Origin: Acidimicrobiaceae bacterium
GTDB lineage: Bacteria; Actinomycetota; Acidimicrobiia; Acidimicrobiales; RAAP-2
NCBI GenBank assembly: GCA_003133685.1
Contig: PKYQ01000028.1
Span: forward strand, 152,454 to 216,453
Length of the DNA: 64,000 nt
Reading direction: 5' to 3'
Shown here: in pieces, positions 20,342 to 30,647 of the stretch
Position numbering within the stretch: position 1 is the first letter of the stretch
Layout: the number at the start of each line of letters is the position of its first letter
Notes under the pieces: generated by a model
Told to the model about the DNA's origin: nothing
The model's database searches: none
The model's input: the letters and a program-made list of their open reading frames with translations, nothing else
Position numbers and translations under genes: made by a program

Positions 20342-21028
20342 GTGAGCCTGTTGCTGTCGCCACTTGATGCGTTAGCCGAGCGAGTGGGACTTGCGCGCGC
20401 GAGCGAGCTCTTAGCCGTGGCGCTGACCCATTCGAGTTACGCCGCCGAGCACGAGTGCGAGTCCAACGAACGACTGGAATTCCTCGGCGACGCCGTCGTG
20501 GACTTGGCGGTCGCCGACCTCATCGTCACCAGCTATCCGCAACTCAACGAGGGCAGTGGTTCGTCGGTGCGTTCGCGCGTCGTCAACGAGTCGTCATTGG
20601 CCGACGCCGCGACGCGACTCGAACTCGCGAGCGCGATGCGTATCGGTCGCGGCGTGAAGAAGGAACACGGATTGGACCGTCCGTCCCTGCTCGCCGACGC
20701 CTTCGAGGCGGTGGTCGCCGCGATCTACCTGGAGAATGGTTACGACGCGGCCAAGTCCTTCATCCACGAAACGTTGGGCGAGGCGGTCGCCGACGCCGCG
20801 TCGCGCCCCGGCGACGGCGATCCTAAGACCCGTCTTCGTCAGTGGTCCGAGGCGAACGGCCTCGGCGCGCCGGACTACGAGGTCACGTCGTCGGGCCCGA
20901 GCCACGACGCGACCTACACGGCGCTCGTGCGAATCGCGCGCCGGCCGGTGGGAACCGGCGAGGGCCGGTCCAAGAAGAGCGCCGAAGCACGCGCCGCCGA
21001 CGACGCCTGGGGGAGACGCGATGCCTGA
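20342..21028 (+). CDS. rnc: Ribonuclease III
   Basis: NERLEFLGDAVVDLAVADLI, ADAFEAVVAAIYLENG, C-terminal dsRBD. Confidence 0.94.
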   Translation: MSLLLSPLDALAERVGLARASELLAVALTHSSYAAEHECESNERLEFLGDAVVDLAVADLIVTSYPQLNEGSGSSVRSRVVNESSLADAATRLELASAMRIGRGVKKEHGLDRPSLLADAFEAVVAAIYLENGYDAAKSFIHETLGEAVADAASRPGDGDPKTRLRQWSEANGLGAPDYEVTSSGPSHDATYTALVRIARRPVGTGEGRSKKSAEARAADDAWGRRDA

Positions 21029-21923
21029 GCTTCCCGAAGTCGAAACGGTCCGCGCGGCGCTGGCCCGCGACCTGATCGGCAAGAAGGTGAAATCGGTCTC
21101 GGTGACCAACGGACGGATCGTGCGCCGCCACAAGACGGCGAAGGACTTTCGCGCGATGATCGAGGGCCATACGATTCGCAGCGCGCAACGCCTCGGCAAG
21201 AATCTCGTCTTCGGGTTGGAAAATGGCACGCACCTGGTCATCCACCTCGGCATGAGCGGACAGCTCCTTCGCGCGAAGGGTCCGAAGGACCCGAAACCCA
21301 AGCACACCCACGTCGTATTCACTTTCGTCCAAGGCGGGGAGCTGCGCTACGTCGATCCGCGGACCTTCGGCGAGCTCTACGTTTCCTCGCCCCCGGCCGA
21401 GGGCGAGACGGTGGAGATCTCGAAGTTCGCGCGCCTCTCGATCGGCGGCGACGGGCTGGCGCTGCGAAAGGTCGTACCGGAGCTGGCCCACCTCGGTATC
21501 GACCCCTTCGAAGACCAGATCGGCTGGGACCGGTTCGCGGCGATTCTGCGGAGCCGCTCGACGCCCTTGAAGGTCGTCCTCACCGACCAGGACATCATCG
21601 CCGGTATCGGCAACATCTACGCCGACGAGATCCTGTTCGCCGCCGGACTTCGTTTTGATCGCGAATCGGAATCGCTCTCGACGATCGAGATCCGACGACT
21701 GCACCGAGCGATCGCCGAGACGTTGACCGAGGCGATCAAACACGGTGGCTCCACGCTTGACGACGAGCAGTTCGTCGACCCCGACGGCGTGCCCGGCAAC
21801 TACCAACAGTTCCATCAGGTCTATAACCGCGAGGGTCTGGCGTGCTTCCGGTGCCGCCAGCCCATCGAGCGAGAAACGGTTCGCGGTCGCTCGACGTTTT
21901 ACTGCTCGAAGTGCCAGTCTTGA
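21021..21923 (+). CDS. mutM: Formamidopyrimidine-DNA glycosylase
   Basis: MPELPEVETVRAAL, GIGNIYADEILF, C-terminal CFRCRQPIERETVRGRSTFYCSKCQ zinc finger. Confidence 0.94.
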   Translation: MPELPEVETVRAALARDLIGKKVKSVSVTNGRIVRRHKTAKDFRAMIEGHTIRSAQRLGKNLVFGLENGTHLVIHLGMSGQLLRAKGPKDPKPKHTHVVFTFVQGGELRYVDPRTFGELYVSSPPAEGETVEISKFARLSIGGDGLALRKVVPELAHLGIDPFEDQIGWDRFAAILRSRSTPLKVVLTDQDIIAGIGNIYADEILFAAGLRFDRESESLSTIEIRRLHRAIAETLTEAIKHGGSTLDDEQFVDPDGVPGNYQQFHQVYNREGLACFRCRQPIERETVRGRSTFYCSKCQS

Positions 21924-21961
21924 CAACCAGAGTCCTACTAGAACATTGCTAGCGTCGTGCC

Positions 21962-24900
21962 GTGTTTCTTAAGCGATTGACGATGAAGGGCTTCAAGTCC
22001 TTCGCTGACAACACCGTGCTCGAATTCGAGACTGGGGTGACCGCGGTCGTTGGTCCGAACGGTTCGGGCAAGTCCAACGTCGTCGACGCCGTGACCTGGG
22101 TATTAGGTGCCCAGAGTACGAGGGCGCTACGCAGCGCGAAGATGGACGACGTCATCTTCATGGGCACGGCGAATCGCCCCGCCCTCGGTCGCGCCGAAGT
22201 GGCGCTCACCCTCGACAACTCCTCGGGCAAACTACCGATCGACGGCGCCGAAGTCACTATCTCGCGCACGCTGTTTCGCTCCGGGGACTCGGAGTACGCC
22301 ATCAACGGGACGACCTGTCGACTGCTCGACGTCCAGGAACTACTGAGCGACTCCGGCGTCGGGCGCCAACAGCACATGATCATCGGTCAGGGCCAGCTCG
22401 ATTCGATCCTCAACTCGTCATCGGACAATCGTCGCGCCGTCATCGAAGAGGCCGCCGGCGTCTTGAAGCATCGTCGTCGCAAGGAACGCGCCGAACGGCG
22501 CCTCGCGGCCACGCAGGAGAACATCGAGCGCCTCGGCGACCTCGTGCGCGAGGTTCGGCGTCAGATGCGTCCGCTCGAACGTCAAGCGGTCTCGGCCCGC
22601 AGTTACTCCGACGTCGAGGCCGATCTGCGCGCCGCTCGACGCGCGCTGTTCTCCACGCGACTGCACGCCTTCGAGCGTCGACGCGCCACGCTCGAAAGTG
22701 AGTTGGTCGGCTCGACCTCACGAGAGCGCGACCTGCGCCTCGAACTCGTGACCCTCGACGCGCAGGCCTCGAGCGCGGCCGCCGAGATGGCGAGTCGTCG
22801 TGAGGAGATGCTCGCCTCCACGCTCGGCACACTGCAGGGACTCGCCGAACGGGCCCGAGGCACCGCCTCGATCATCCAGGAGCGCGAACGATCGCTGCGT
22901 CAGGCGCTCATCGCCTCGGCTGACGAGAACGTGATCGCCACCCTCGAGGCCGACGCCGCGAAACTCACGTCCGACCTCCAGAGCGTCGATGATGAGACCC
23001 TCGCGCTCAGCGCGCTGCGCGAGGCCGTGGCTCTGGCCCAAGACGAACTGGATACGGCCCAGCACACCTTCGACGAGACGTGGGGAACGGGTTCGAGCGA
23101 GATTGATGAAGCGGCGCTGGTCGCGGCGCGTCAGCGAATCGCGCTCTTGGAACGATCGCTCAATTCACTGCGCGAGAGCGAGCGTCGGGCTACCACTCGA
23201 CTCGCAGATTCGCGCGCTCGCGTCGCTGCGAGCACGTCAGAACACGAGATGGTTCGACACGCGCTCGAGGAGGAACGACTCGCGTTGGAGAGTGCTCGTC
23301 AGGACCGACAAGACGCGCAGCACGCGGCCGACGAAGCCGAGGTCGAACGTTCGTCGTGCGACGAAGAACTTCGCGAGGCGACGGACTGGGCCGCCAGGAC
23401 CGAGGCCCACGCCGAGGCGTTGGCGCGGGCTCTGGACGAACTTTCCGGGGCCGGTGGTCGCGCGATCATCGGCGACCTGGAGGGTGTCCTCGGTGCGTTC
23501 CTCGATCTCATCGAGATCGAGGGCGGTTGGGAGCGGGCCGTTGAATCGGCCGCGGGCGCTTCGGTGGGCGCGATGGTCGTCGACGGACGTCGATCGGCGC
23601 GCGCGTCGCTCGAAGCGCTCCGACGCGAAAATGGTGCCGGGCTGATCTTGCCCGTCGCGGAGAGCGACATCACGGCGCCCGCGACGCCAGCGGGCTGTGA
23701 GCCCCTGCGCCCGCTCGTTCGCGCCCGTCGAAAGGCCCCGGCGCACGTGACCCGGGTGCTGGACGCGCTGTTCTCTCGCGCGTTCATCGCCACCGACTGG
23801 GAGACGGGCATGGACGTCGCGCTCGCGAACCCGGAACTGATCATCGTGACGCGTGACGGGGATCGCTTCGCGTCCTCCGGTTGGCGCATCGCCTCCGGCC
23901 GTGCGGTGGTCACTCGTTCGGCCGTTGAAGAGTCACAGGCGGCCGCTCGAGAGGCGACGAATGCCGTCGCGCCCGTGCGCGAACGCCGCAAGAGCGCCGA
24001 CGCCACCGCAATCGACGCGCGCCAATTATTGAACCGCGCGACGTCGCGCGAAGCGCAAACGTTGGCCGAGTCCGCGCGTCTCGAGGGCGAGGAACGACGA
24101 CTCGGTGCATTGATCGATCAACTCATCCACGCCGAGGAGACGTTGAGTGAGGACCTCGCCGAATTAACCGAGCAGATCGTCACGAACGACGGCGAGCTGT
24201 TCAATCTGCGCGAGCAGTTGCCGAATCTCGAAGAGGCCGTCGCGCTCGCCGGGGAACGTTCCGCGCGTGTCGCCGAAGCGCGTCAGGGCCTTGAGGCGCT
24301 GCGAACACGCGTGAACGACGAGGCGACCGCGCTCTCGCGCCGCGACGCCGAGTTCTCGGAGCGGCGTCGACTCTTCGAGCAACGTCGCGAAGAGATTGAG
24401 CAACGCCTGGAGGGCCGTTCCAGTGAACGCGCCGAAGCGGCCGGTCGGCGCGAATCTTTGGAGTTCGATCTCCAGGTCCTCGATCGGTTGTCGCGACTCG
24501 TCGAACGCAGCGGCGACGAGATTCGAGTGGCCCAAGAGGCGTTGGATTCGACCTACCGCGAACAGCTGGAGGCGACGCGCGCGGGGGCCGAGCGTCTCGA
24601 AGAGGTTCGACGGAAGCGAAAAGACGCCGAAGCGAAGCTCGCGGAGTTGAGCGACGCCGTTCGTCGCAGTGAGATCGAGCAGGCCGAGCTGGTCGTGAAG
24701 ATCGCCAACCTCAATGAACTGATCCGCCACGACCTCGGCATCGAACCGGGAGAGCTCGGCGAGGTGGTCCCGCCCGAACTGCCCGAGGGCGTCACGCTCG
24801 AAGGACGCGTCGCCGAACTCGAGGCTCGTATCACGTCGCTCGGACCGATCAATCCGCTCGCGCTGGACGAACTGTCGTCGCTCGAGGAGCGCTACAAGGA

Positions 24901-25456
24901 TCTGGACGCCCAGGTGAGCGACGTACGCCACGCGCGCCGCGAGATCCAAGAGGTGATCCGCGCTCTCGACCAGGAGATCATGGAGACGTTCTCGAGTGCG
25001 GTTGCCGACGTCAACGAACACTTCTCGGCGCTGATCGCGATGCTGTTTCCCGGTGGCCAGGGCCGTCTCATCTTGACCGAGCCCGACGACCCGCTCAATA
25101 CCGGCGTCGAGATCGAAGTGCGGCCGTTGGGTCGCAACGTTCGTCGCCTCTCACTGCTGTCCGGTGGCGAACGGTCGATGGCGGCGCTGGCCTTCCTCTT
25201 CGCGGTGTTTCGTTCGCGACCGTCGCCGTTCTACATGATGGACGAGGTCGAGGCCGCGTTGGATGACGTGAACCTGCAACGTTTCCTCAGCCTGGTCGAT
25301 GAATTCCGTGACGAGGCGCAACTGTTGATCGTCACCCACCAGAAGCGAACGATGGAAGCGGCCGACGCCCTCTACGGCGTGACGATGGGACCGGGTGCCT
25401 CCTCCAAAGTGATCAGTCAACGCGCACAACGCACGAGAGAAGTCGAATCGGCGTGA
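21962..25456 (+). CDS. smc: Chromosome segregation protein SMC
   Basis: GPNGSGKSNVVDAVTWVLG, long coiled coils and hinge, LLSGGERSMAALAFLFAVF, MMDEVEAALDDVN. Confidence 0.97.
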   Translation: MFLKRLTMKGFKSFADNTVLEFETGVTAVVGPNGSGKSNVVDAVTWVLGAQSTRALRSAKMDDVIFMGTANRPALGRAEVALTLDNSSGKLPIDGAEVTISRTLFRSGDSEYAINGTTCRLLDVQELLSDSGVGRQQHMIIGQGQLDSILNSSSDNRRAVIEEAAGVLKHRRRKERAERRLAATQENIERLGDLVREVRRQMRPLERQAVSARSYSDVEADLRAARRALFSTRLHAFERRRATLESELVGSTSRERDLRLELVTLDAQASSAAAEMASRREEMLASTLGTLQGLAERARGTASIIQERERSLRQALIASADENVIATLEADAAKLTSDLQSVDDETLALSALREAVALAQDELDTAQHTFDETWGTGSSEIDEAALVAARQRIALLERSLNSLRESERRATTRLADSRARVAASTSEHEMVRHALEEERLALESARQDRQDAQHAADEAEVERSSCDEELREATDWAARTEAHAEALARALDELSGAGGRAIIGDLEGVLGAFLDLIEIEGGWERAVESAAGASVGAMVVDGRRSARASLEALRRENGAGLILPVAESDITAPATPAGCEPLRPLVRARRKAPAHVTRVLDALFSRAFIATDWETGMDVALANPELIIVTRDGDRFASSGWRIASGRAVVTRSAVEESQAAAREATNAVAPVRERRKSADATAIDARQLLNRATSREAQTLAESARLEGEERRLGALIDQLIHAEETLSEDLAELTEQIVTNDGELFNLREQLPNLEEAVALAGERSARVAEARQGLEALRTRVNDEATALSRRDAEFSERRRLFEQRREEIEQRLEGRSSERAEAAGRRESLEFDLQVLDRLSRLVERSGDEIRVAQEALDSTYREQLEATRAGAERLEEVRRKRKDAEAKLAELSDAVRRSEIEQAELVVKIANLNELIRHDLGIEPGELGEVVPPELPEGVTLEGRVAELEARITSLGPINPLALDELSSLEERYKDLDAQVSDVRHARREIQEVIRALDQEIMETFSSAVADVNEHFSALIAMLFPGGQGRLILTEPDDPLNTGVEIEVRPLGRNVRRLSLLSGGERSMAALAFLFAVFRSRPSPFYMMDEVEAALDDVNLQRFLSLVDEFRDEAQLLIVTHQKRTMEAADALYGVTMGPGASSKVISQRAQRTREVESA

Positions 25457-26508
25457 TCATCGTCATCGTCATCGTCGTCGTGGTGGCCGTTCTCGTCGCG
25501 GGACTCGGTGTCGTCGTGGCGCGTCGGCGTCGGCGTCGTCGCGGTCGTGTCGCGATTCCTGCCCCCGCGCGCGCGGCGATGCCGACGGTGCTGGTCACGG
25601 AGTTGGCCGAACGGCCGTCGTTGGAAGTCCCGTCGCTCGCGCAGCGCCTTGGATCCTCGCGCAGGGTCTTCGACCGGGTTCGTTCCCTCTCGAGCGTGGG
25701 CGCGCTCAGCACCGAACAGTTGGAAGTGGTCGAGGAGGTCTTGCTGCGAAGTGACGTCGGCGTCGCCACGACCACCATGATTCTCGACAATCTGCGCGTG
25801 AACGGCGCTCCCGACGGCGTGGCGAGTGCCGTTCGCGCGTCGCTGCTCGATTCACTGACCGCGGAGCGAACGGTCACCGCGACGGCGCAGAATGGTCGCG
25901 TTGCGGTATGGCTCTTCGTCGGCGTGAACGGTGTTGGCAAGACGACCACGATCGGCAAACTGGCGAAGCGTCAGATCGACGAGGGGCGCAGTGTCGTCTT
26001 GGCCGCCGGCGACACGTTCCGAGCGGCCGCGGCCGACCAACTCGAGCAGTGGGCCACGAGGACCGGCGCCGACATCGTTCGCTCGGCCGAAGGCGCGGAC
26101 CCCGGTTCGGTCGTGCACGACGCGTTGGGGCGAGCCGCCGCGAGGGGATCGGACATGGTGCTCGCCGACACCGCTGGTCGACGCTCGAACAGTACGAACC
26201 TGTTAGACGAATTGAGCAAGGTCCGACGCGTCGCCGACCGCGAGCCCGGACAGGTCGTGGAGACCTTCATGGTGCTCGACGCGACGACGGGGCAGAACGC
26301 GTTGAGCCAGGCGCGAGAGTTCCTCGCCGCGGCCGACGTGACGGGCATCGTGCTCACCAAACTCGACGGGACGGCGCGCGGCGGCATCGTCGTCGCCATC
26401 GAGCGTGATCTGGGAATACCGGTCAAGTTCGTCGGTATCGGAGAGGGCGTCGAAGACCTCATCGCCTTCGACCCCGAGGCCTTCGTCGATTCACTGCTCG
26501 ATACCTAG
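25453..26508 (+). CDS. ftsY: Signal recognition particle receptor FtsY
   Basis: N-terminal hydrophobic anchor; GVNGVGKTTTIGKLA, GDTFRAAAADQLEQW, DTAGR, TKLDGTARGG. Confidence 0.95.
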   Translation: MIIVIVIVVVVAVLVAGLGVVVARRRRRRRGRVAIPAPARAAMPTVLVTELAERPSLEVPSLAQRLGSSRRVFDRVRSLSSVGALSTEQLEVVEEVLLRSDVGVATTTMILDNLRVNGAPDGVASAVRASLLDSLTAERTVTATAQNGRVAVWLFVGVNGVGKTTTIGKLAKRQIDEGRSVVLAAGDTFRAAAADQLEQWATRTGADIVRSAEGADPGSVVHDALGRAAARGSDMVLADTAGRRSNSTNLLDELSKVRRVADREPGQVVETFMVLDATTGQNALSQAREFLAAADVTGIVLTKLDGTARGGIVVAIERDLGIPVKFVGIGEGVEDLIAFDPEAFVDSLLDT

Positions 26509-26524
26509 CGATAGCGTTAAGCAC

Positions 26525-28003
26525 ATGTTTGATGCCCTGAGCGAACGATTTGAGCGACTCGGCACGTCGCTGCGCTCGCGCGGACGCCTCAGTGACGCCG
26601 ACCTCGACGAGGCCCTGGGCGAAGTGCGCGCGGCGCTCTTAGAAGCCGACGTCGAACTCGGCGTCGTTCGCGCATTCCTCGACGCCGTACGCCAACGCTT
26701 GAGCGGCGAGTCACTGAGTCAGAGCCTCTCGCCGGGCCAACAGGTCATCAAGGCCGTCCACGAACAACTGATCGAAGTACTCGGGGGATCGGCCCTCAAG
26801 GTCACGTACGCCTCGAAGCCACCGACGGTCATCTTGCTCGCCGGTCTCCAGGGCGCCGGAAAAACGACGACGGCGGCGAAGCTGGCCGCGTGGTTCAAGC
26901 AACAGGGCCGCCAGCCGTATCTGATCGCGGCCGACCTCCAGCGACCGGCGGCCGTCGAACAGCTGCGCGTCCTCGGCGCGCAAGTCGGCGTCGACGTCTT
27001 CTCAGAATCATCGACGCCGATCGACGTCGCACGAAGCGGACTCAAAGAGGCGACGCGACTCGGGCGCGACGTCGTCATCATCGACACCGCTGGTCGACTC
27101 TCGATTGACGAAGCGTTGATGGACGAAGTGCGTTCCATAAGCAAGGTCACGTCGCCGCACTACACCTTCCTCGTCATCGACGCGGTCACCGGCCAAGACG
27201 CCGTCGTCACGGCGCGCGCCTTCCACGAGACGTTGGAGCTCTCGGGCATCATCGTCACCAAGTTGGACTACGACGCGCGCGGCGGTGCCGTGCTCTCGGC
27301 GCGCGGCGTCGTCGGTCGACCGGTCGTGTTCGCCTCCACGGGCGAGAAGATGGACGACTTCGATCTCTTCCACCCGGACCGGATGGCCTCGCGGATCTTG
27401 GGCATGGGCGACATGCTCTCGTTGATCGAACAGGCCGAGCAACGAATGGACTCCGACGTCCTCGCCGAGGGCGCCGGGCGAATGATGAGCGGGACGTTCA
27501 CGCTCGATGACTTCCTCGCCCAGATGAATCAGGTTCGAAAGATGGGATCACTGGGCGGGATCATGAAGATGATGCCGGGGGTCACCAAGGAGATGCGATC
27601 GGCCGCGAACAACGTCGACGAGGGCGAGTTGAACAAGGTCGAGGCGATCATCCGCTCCATGACCAAGCGCGAAAGGCGCGAACCGGTCATCATCGACGGA
27701 TCGCGGCGCACGCGCATCGCTCGCGGATCGGGAACGACCGTCACCGCGGTGAATCAACTCTTGAAGCAGTTCAATGAGATGCGAAAGATGATGCGCCAGA
27801 TGAGCGCAGGCTCGATGCCGGCAATGCCGGGCGGCGTGGGACGAATGGCGAACATGGCGGCGAAGGCACAACGCGGTGACGCCTTGCCCCCCGGATTCGA
27901 GGCGCTGGGCGCGGGAATGAAGTCCGCGCAGCCGGTTCGAAGCGGTGGCGCCAAAAACAAGAAGAAGAAAGGCGGGAGGGTTACACCCCCCAAACAACGC
28001 TAA
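26525..28003 (+). CDS. ffh: Signal recognition particle protein Ffh
   Basis: MFDALSERFERL, GLQGAGKTTTAAKLA, DTAGRL, TKLDYDARGGAVLS, Met-rich M domain. Confidence 0.96.
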   Translation: MFDALSERFERLGTSLRSRGRLSDADLDEALGEVRAALLEADVELGVVRAFLDAVRQRLSGESLSQSLSPGQQVIKAVHEQLIEVLGGSALKVTYASKPPTVILLAGLQGAGKTTTAAKLAAWFKQQGRQPYLIAADLQRPAAVEQLRVLGAQVGVDVFSESSTPIDVARSGLKEATRLGRDVVIIDTAGRLSIDEALMDEVRSISKVTSPHYTFLVIDAVTGQDAVVTARAFHETLELSGIIVTKLDYDARGGAVLSARGVVGRPVVFASTGEKMDDFDLFHPDRMASRILGMGDMLSLIEQAEQRMDSDVLAEGAGRMMSGTFTLDDFLAQMNQVRKMGSLGGIMKMMPGVTKEMRSAANNVDEGELNKVEAIIRSMTKRERREPVIIDGSRRTRIARGSGTTVTAVNQLLKQFNEMRKMMRQMSAGSMPAMPGGVGRMANMAAKAQRGDALPPGFEALGAGMKSAQPVRSGGAKNKKKKGGRVTPPKQR

Positions 28004-28071
28004 ACTTTGACGCTCGGGTATCTCGCCCAGTTCCGGTGGACCGGGACAAAAGGTTTGAAGGGAATTTCGTC

Positions 28072-28368
28072 GTGGCTGTGAAACTTCGTTTGGTGCGCAT
28101 GGGCAAGAAGAAGCAACCGACCTATCGCGTCGTCGCGGCCGAGAGCCGCCGGGCCCGCTCCGGGGCATTCCTCGAGATCGTTGGCACCTACCAGCCCCGT
28201 GGCCTCTCGGCCGCCGAGCCCGAGACCGTCACCAAAATCGACAACGACAAGGTCCTGCGTTGGCTCCAGCAGGGGGCCCAGCCGACCGAGCGGGTCGCCA
28301 AGTTGCTCAAGACCAGTGGGGCCCTCGACATGTTCGCGGCCGCCAAGGCCGAAAAGGCCGCTCAGTGA
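28072..28368 (+). CDS. rpsP: 30S ribosomal protein S16
   Basis: VAVKLRLVRMGKKKQPTYRVVAAESRRARSG; GTG start. Confidence 0.95.
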   Translation: MAVKLRLVRMGKKKQPTYRVVAAESRRARSGAFLEIVGTYQPRGLSAAEPETVTKIDNDKVLRWLQQGAQPTERVAKLLKTSGALDMFAAAKAEKAAQ

Positions 28369-28715
28369 GCGACGTCAACGACTACGTCGTCGGCGACGTC
28401 AACACGATTGACGACGGCTACGAAGACGAGGACATCAACGAGGACGTCAACGAGAGCAGTGACTCGGTCGACAACGCCGCTACGGCGAGCGCCGTCTTGC
28501 ACTTCATCGCCACCTCCCTCGCCGAGGACGCCAGTGCGGTTTCGGTCGACGTCAGCGAGCGCCAGGGCAAAGTCGTCCTCTCGCTGAGTGTCGGGGCCAA
28601 CGACATGGGCCGAATCATCGGTCGTCGCGGCCGCACGGCCCAGGCAATTCGCGCCCTCGTCGGCGCCGCGGGCGCACGCGATGGCGTGACGACCTCCGTC
28701 GACATCGTCGACTAA
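28365..28715 (+). CDS. KH-domain RNA-binding protein (KhpA-like) with acidic N-terminal extension
   Basis: NDMGRIIGRRGRTAQAIRALVGAAG; between rpsP and rimM; DEDINEDVNESSDSVDN extension. Confidence 0.88.
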   Translation: MSDVNDYVVGDVNTIDDGYEDEDINEDVNESSDSVDNAATASAVLHFIATSLAEDASAVSVDVSERQGKVVLSLSVGANDMGRIIGRRGRTAQAIRALVGAAGARDGVTTSVDIVD

Positions 28716-28717
28716 TC

Positions 28718-29194
28718 GTGAGCGCCGTCGAGCGCCCCACGCTCGAAGTCGGGCGCATCATCAAAGCACAGGGCCTCAAGGGCCAGGTCCTCGTCGACCT
28801 CTGGAGCGATCGCACCGAGCGACTCGCACCCGGGAGTGAACTCCTGACCGAGCGCGGACCGCTTTGCGTCACGGCGTCGATCGCGCACCAGCAACGCTTC
28901 ATCGTCACCTTCGAAGGACTCGACACACGCGAGAAGGCCGAGCAGTGGCGCGGCGTCGTGCTCTCAGCCCCCCGCCTGGATGACGAGAGCGTGATCTGGA
29001 TCGACCAGCTCTACGACGCCGAGGTCTATGACGCCGACGGCGTTCGTCGCGGCGTCGTCGTGGGCGTTGAAGCCAATCCGGCGAGTGACCTGCTGGTACT
29101 GGACAGCGGCGCGCTCGTGCCGCTGACGTTCGTCACGACGGTCGAGGCCAATATCCGTATTGACGTCGACGTCCCCGAAGGACTCTTCGAATGA
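28718..29194 (+). CDS. rimM: Ribosome maturation factor RimM
   Basis: VGRIIKAQGLKGQVLVDLWSD; synteny rpsP-KH-rimM-trmD. Confidence 0.92.
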   Translation: MSAVERPTLEVGRIIKAQGLKGQVLVDLWSDRTERLAPGSELLTERGPLCVTASIAHQQRFIVTFEGLDTREKAEQWRGVVLSAPRLDDESVIWIDQLYDAEVYDADGVRRGVVVGVEANPASDLLVLDSGALVPLTFVTTVEANIRIDVDVPEGLFE

Positions 29195-29943
29195 TGCTGC
29201 GCGTCGACGTGCTGACCCTCTTTCCGCAGGCCATCGCGAATTACGCGTCGACGTCGGTGCTCGGACGCGCGAGCGAACGCGACGTGTGGGAGCTACATCT
29301 CTACGACCTGCGCAACGCGACCGACGACGTGCACCGCACCGTGGATGACACGCCCTTCGGCGGGGGAGCGGGCATGGTGTTGCGCGCCGAGCCGATTCTT
29401 CGCACGTTGGATGAACATCCTGAGATCTCGCGACCGCTGATCGCGCTGACGCCGTCCGGGAGGCCGTTTACGCACGCACTCGCAAAGGAGTTGGCGAGCC
29501 TCGACGGCTTCTCGTTGCTGTGCGGGCGCTACGAAGGAATCGATCAACGCGCGCTCGATCTCGTGGTGGACGGCGAGATCTCCCTCGGGGACTTCGTGCT
29601 CGCCGGCGGTGAACTAGCGGCGCTGTGCGTCATCGAAGCGGTCGTGCGGTTGCGTCCGGGGGCCCTGGGCAATGACGCGAGCAGCCTCGATGAATCCTTC
29701 AGTGACGGACTGCTTGAATACCCGCACTACACCCAACCGGCGGAGGTGCGTGGGGTCGCGGTGCCCGAAATCTTGCGATCCGGCGATCACGCCCGGATCG
29801 CGCGCTGGCGTCGCGCCCAAGCGCTGCACCGCACGATTACACGGCGACCGGACCTCATCGCGGCGCGCGGCGGCCTGAGCGGTGAAGACGAAGCGATACT
29901 GGCCGAATTCCCGGTGTTGGAAGCGAATGGGCGAAACGGCTAA
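29191..29943 (+). CDS. trmD: tRNA (guanine-N1)-methyltransferase
   Basis: DDTPFGGGAGMVLRAEP, LLCGRYEGIDQR, GDFVLAGGELAALCVIEAVVRL. Confidence 0.95.
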   Translation: MMLRVDVLTLFPQAIANYASTSVLGRASERDVWELHLYDLRNATDDVHRTVDDTPFGGGAGMVLRAEPILRTLDEHPEISRPLIALTPSGRPFTHALAKELASLDGFSLLCGRYEGIDQRALDLVVDGEISLGDFVLAGGELAALCVIEAVVRLRPGALGNDASSLDESFSDGLLEYPHYTQPAEVRGVAVPEILRSGDHARIARWRRAQALHRTITRRPDLIAARGGLSGEDEAILAEFPVLEANGRNG

Positions 29944-29981
29944 ACTTCTAAAGCCTCAGTGATCCGAAAGGGACCGCTCCC

Positions 29982-30341
29982 ATGAATCCGACCGACCTCA
30001 TCGACCGCGACTCGCTTCGCGATGACATTCCCTCATTCCGTACCGGTGACACCCTGAAGGTCCACGTGCGCGTCGTCGAGGGCGTGCGCGAGCGCGTCCA
30101 GATCTTCCAGGGCGTCGTCATTCGTCGCCAGGGATCGGGCGTTCACGAGACGTTCACCGTGCGAAAGATCAGTTTCGGCGTCGGCGTCGAGCGCACTTTC
30201 CCGGTGCACGCGCCCACGATCGCCAAGATTGAGATCGAATCCTACGGTGACGTTCGTCGTGCCAAGCTCTATTACCTCCGTGATCTGCGTGGAAAAGCCG
30301 CCAAGATCAAGGAGCTCCGCGTGACCGAGCGCACGAAGTAG
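29982..30341 (+). CDS. rplS: 50S ribosomal protein L19
   Basis: [35 protein letters not shown]. Confidence 0.95.
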   Translation: MNPTDLIDRDSLRDDIPSFRTGDTLKVHVRVVEGVRERVQIFQGVVIRRQGSGVHETFTVRKISFGVGVERTFPVHAPTIAKIEIESYGDVRRAKLYYLRDLRGKAAKIKELRVTERTK

Positions 30342-30344
30342 CGC

Positions 30345-30644
30345 GTGGGCGAAGAGGAACTCGACGACTACGAGTCGACGCTGGAACTCGCGCTCGTCCA
30401 GGAGTACAAGGCAGTTGTCGGCACGTTCAACTACGCGGTGGAAACCGATCGACGCTTTTATCTCGCCAATGACGTCGCGATTGAGGTTCGCTCTACGGGC
30501 AACCCGACGCTGCTCGAAGTGACGCTCAATGACGCCTGGGTCTGGGACATGTACCGCACGGCGCGGTTTGTGCCTTCGGTGCGCGTGCTGACCTTCCGAG
30601 ACGTGAACATCGAGAAGTTGCCCAAAGAGGACCTGCAGCCCTAG
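30345..30644 (+). CDS. DUF2469 family protein
   Basis: YKAVVGTFNYAVETDRRFYLANDVAIEVRS...EVTLNDAWVWDMYRTARFVPSVRVLTFRDVNIEKL. Confidence 0.85.
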   Translation: MGEEELDDYESTLELALVQEYKAVVGTFNYAVETDRRFYLANDVAIEVRSTGNPTLLEVTLNDAWVWDMYRTARFVPSVRVLTFRDVNIEKLPKEDLQP

Positions 30645-30647
30645 GTC

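Noticed and set aside
22440-24110. Long antisense ORFs within smc and other core genes
   Set aside because: High-GC codon bias produces long antisense frames; they have Arg/Ser/Pro-rich low-information composition and lie opposite clear genes.
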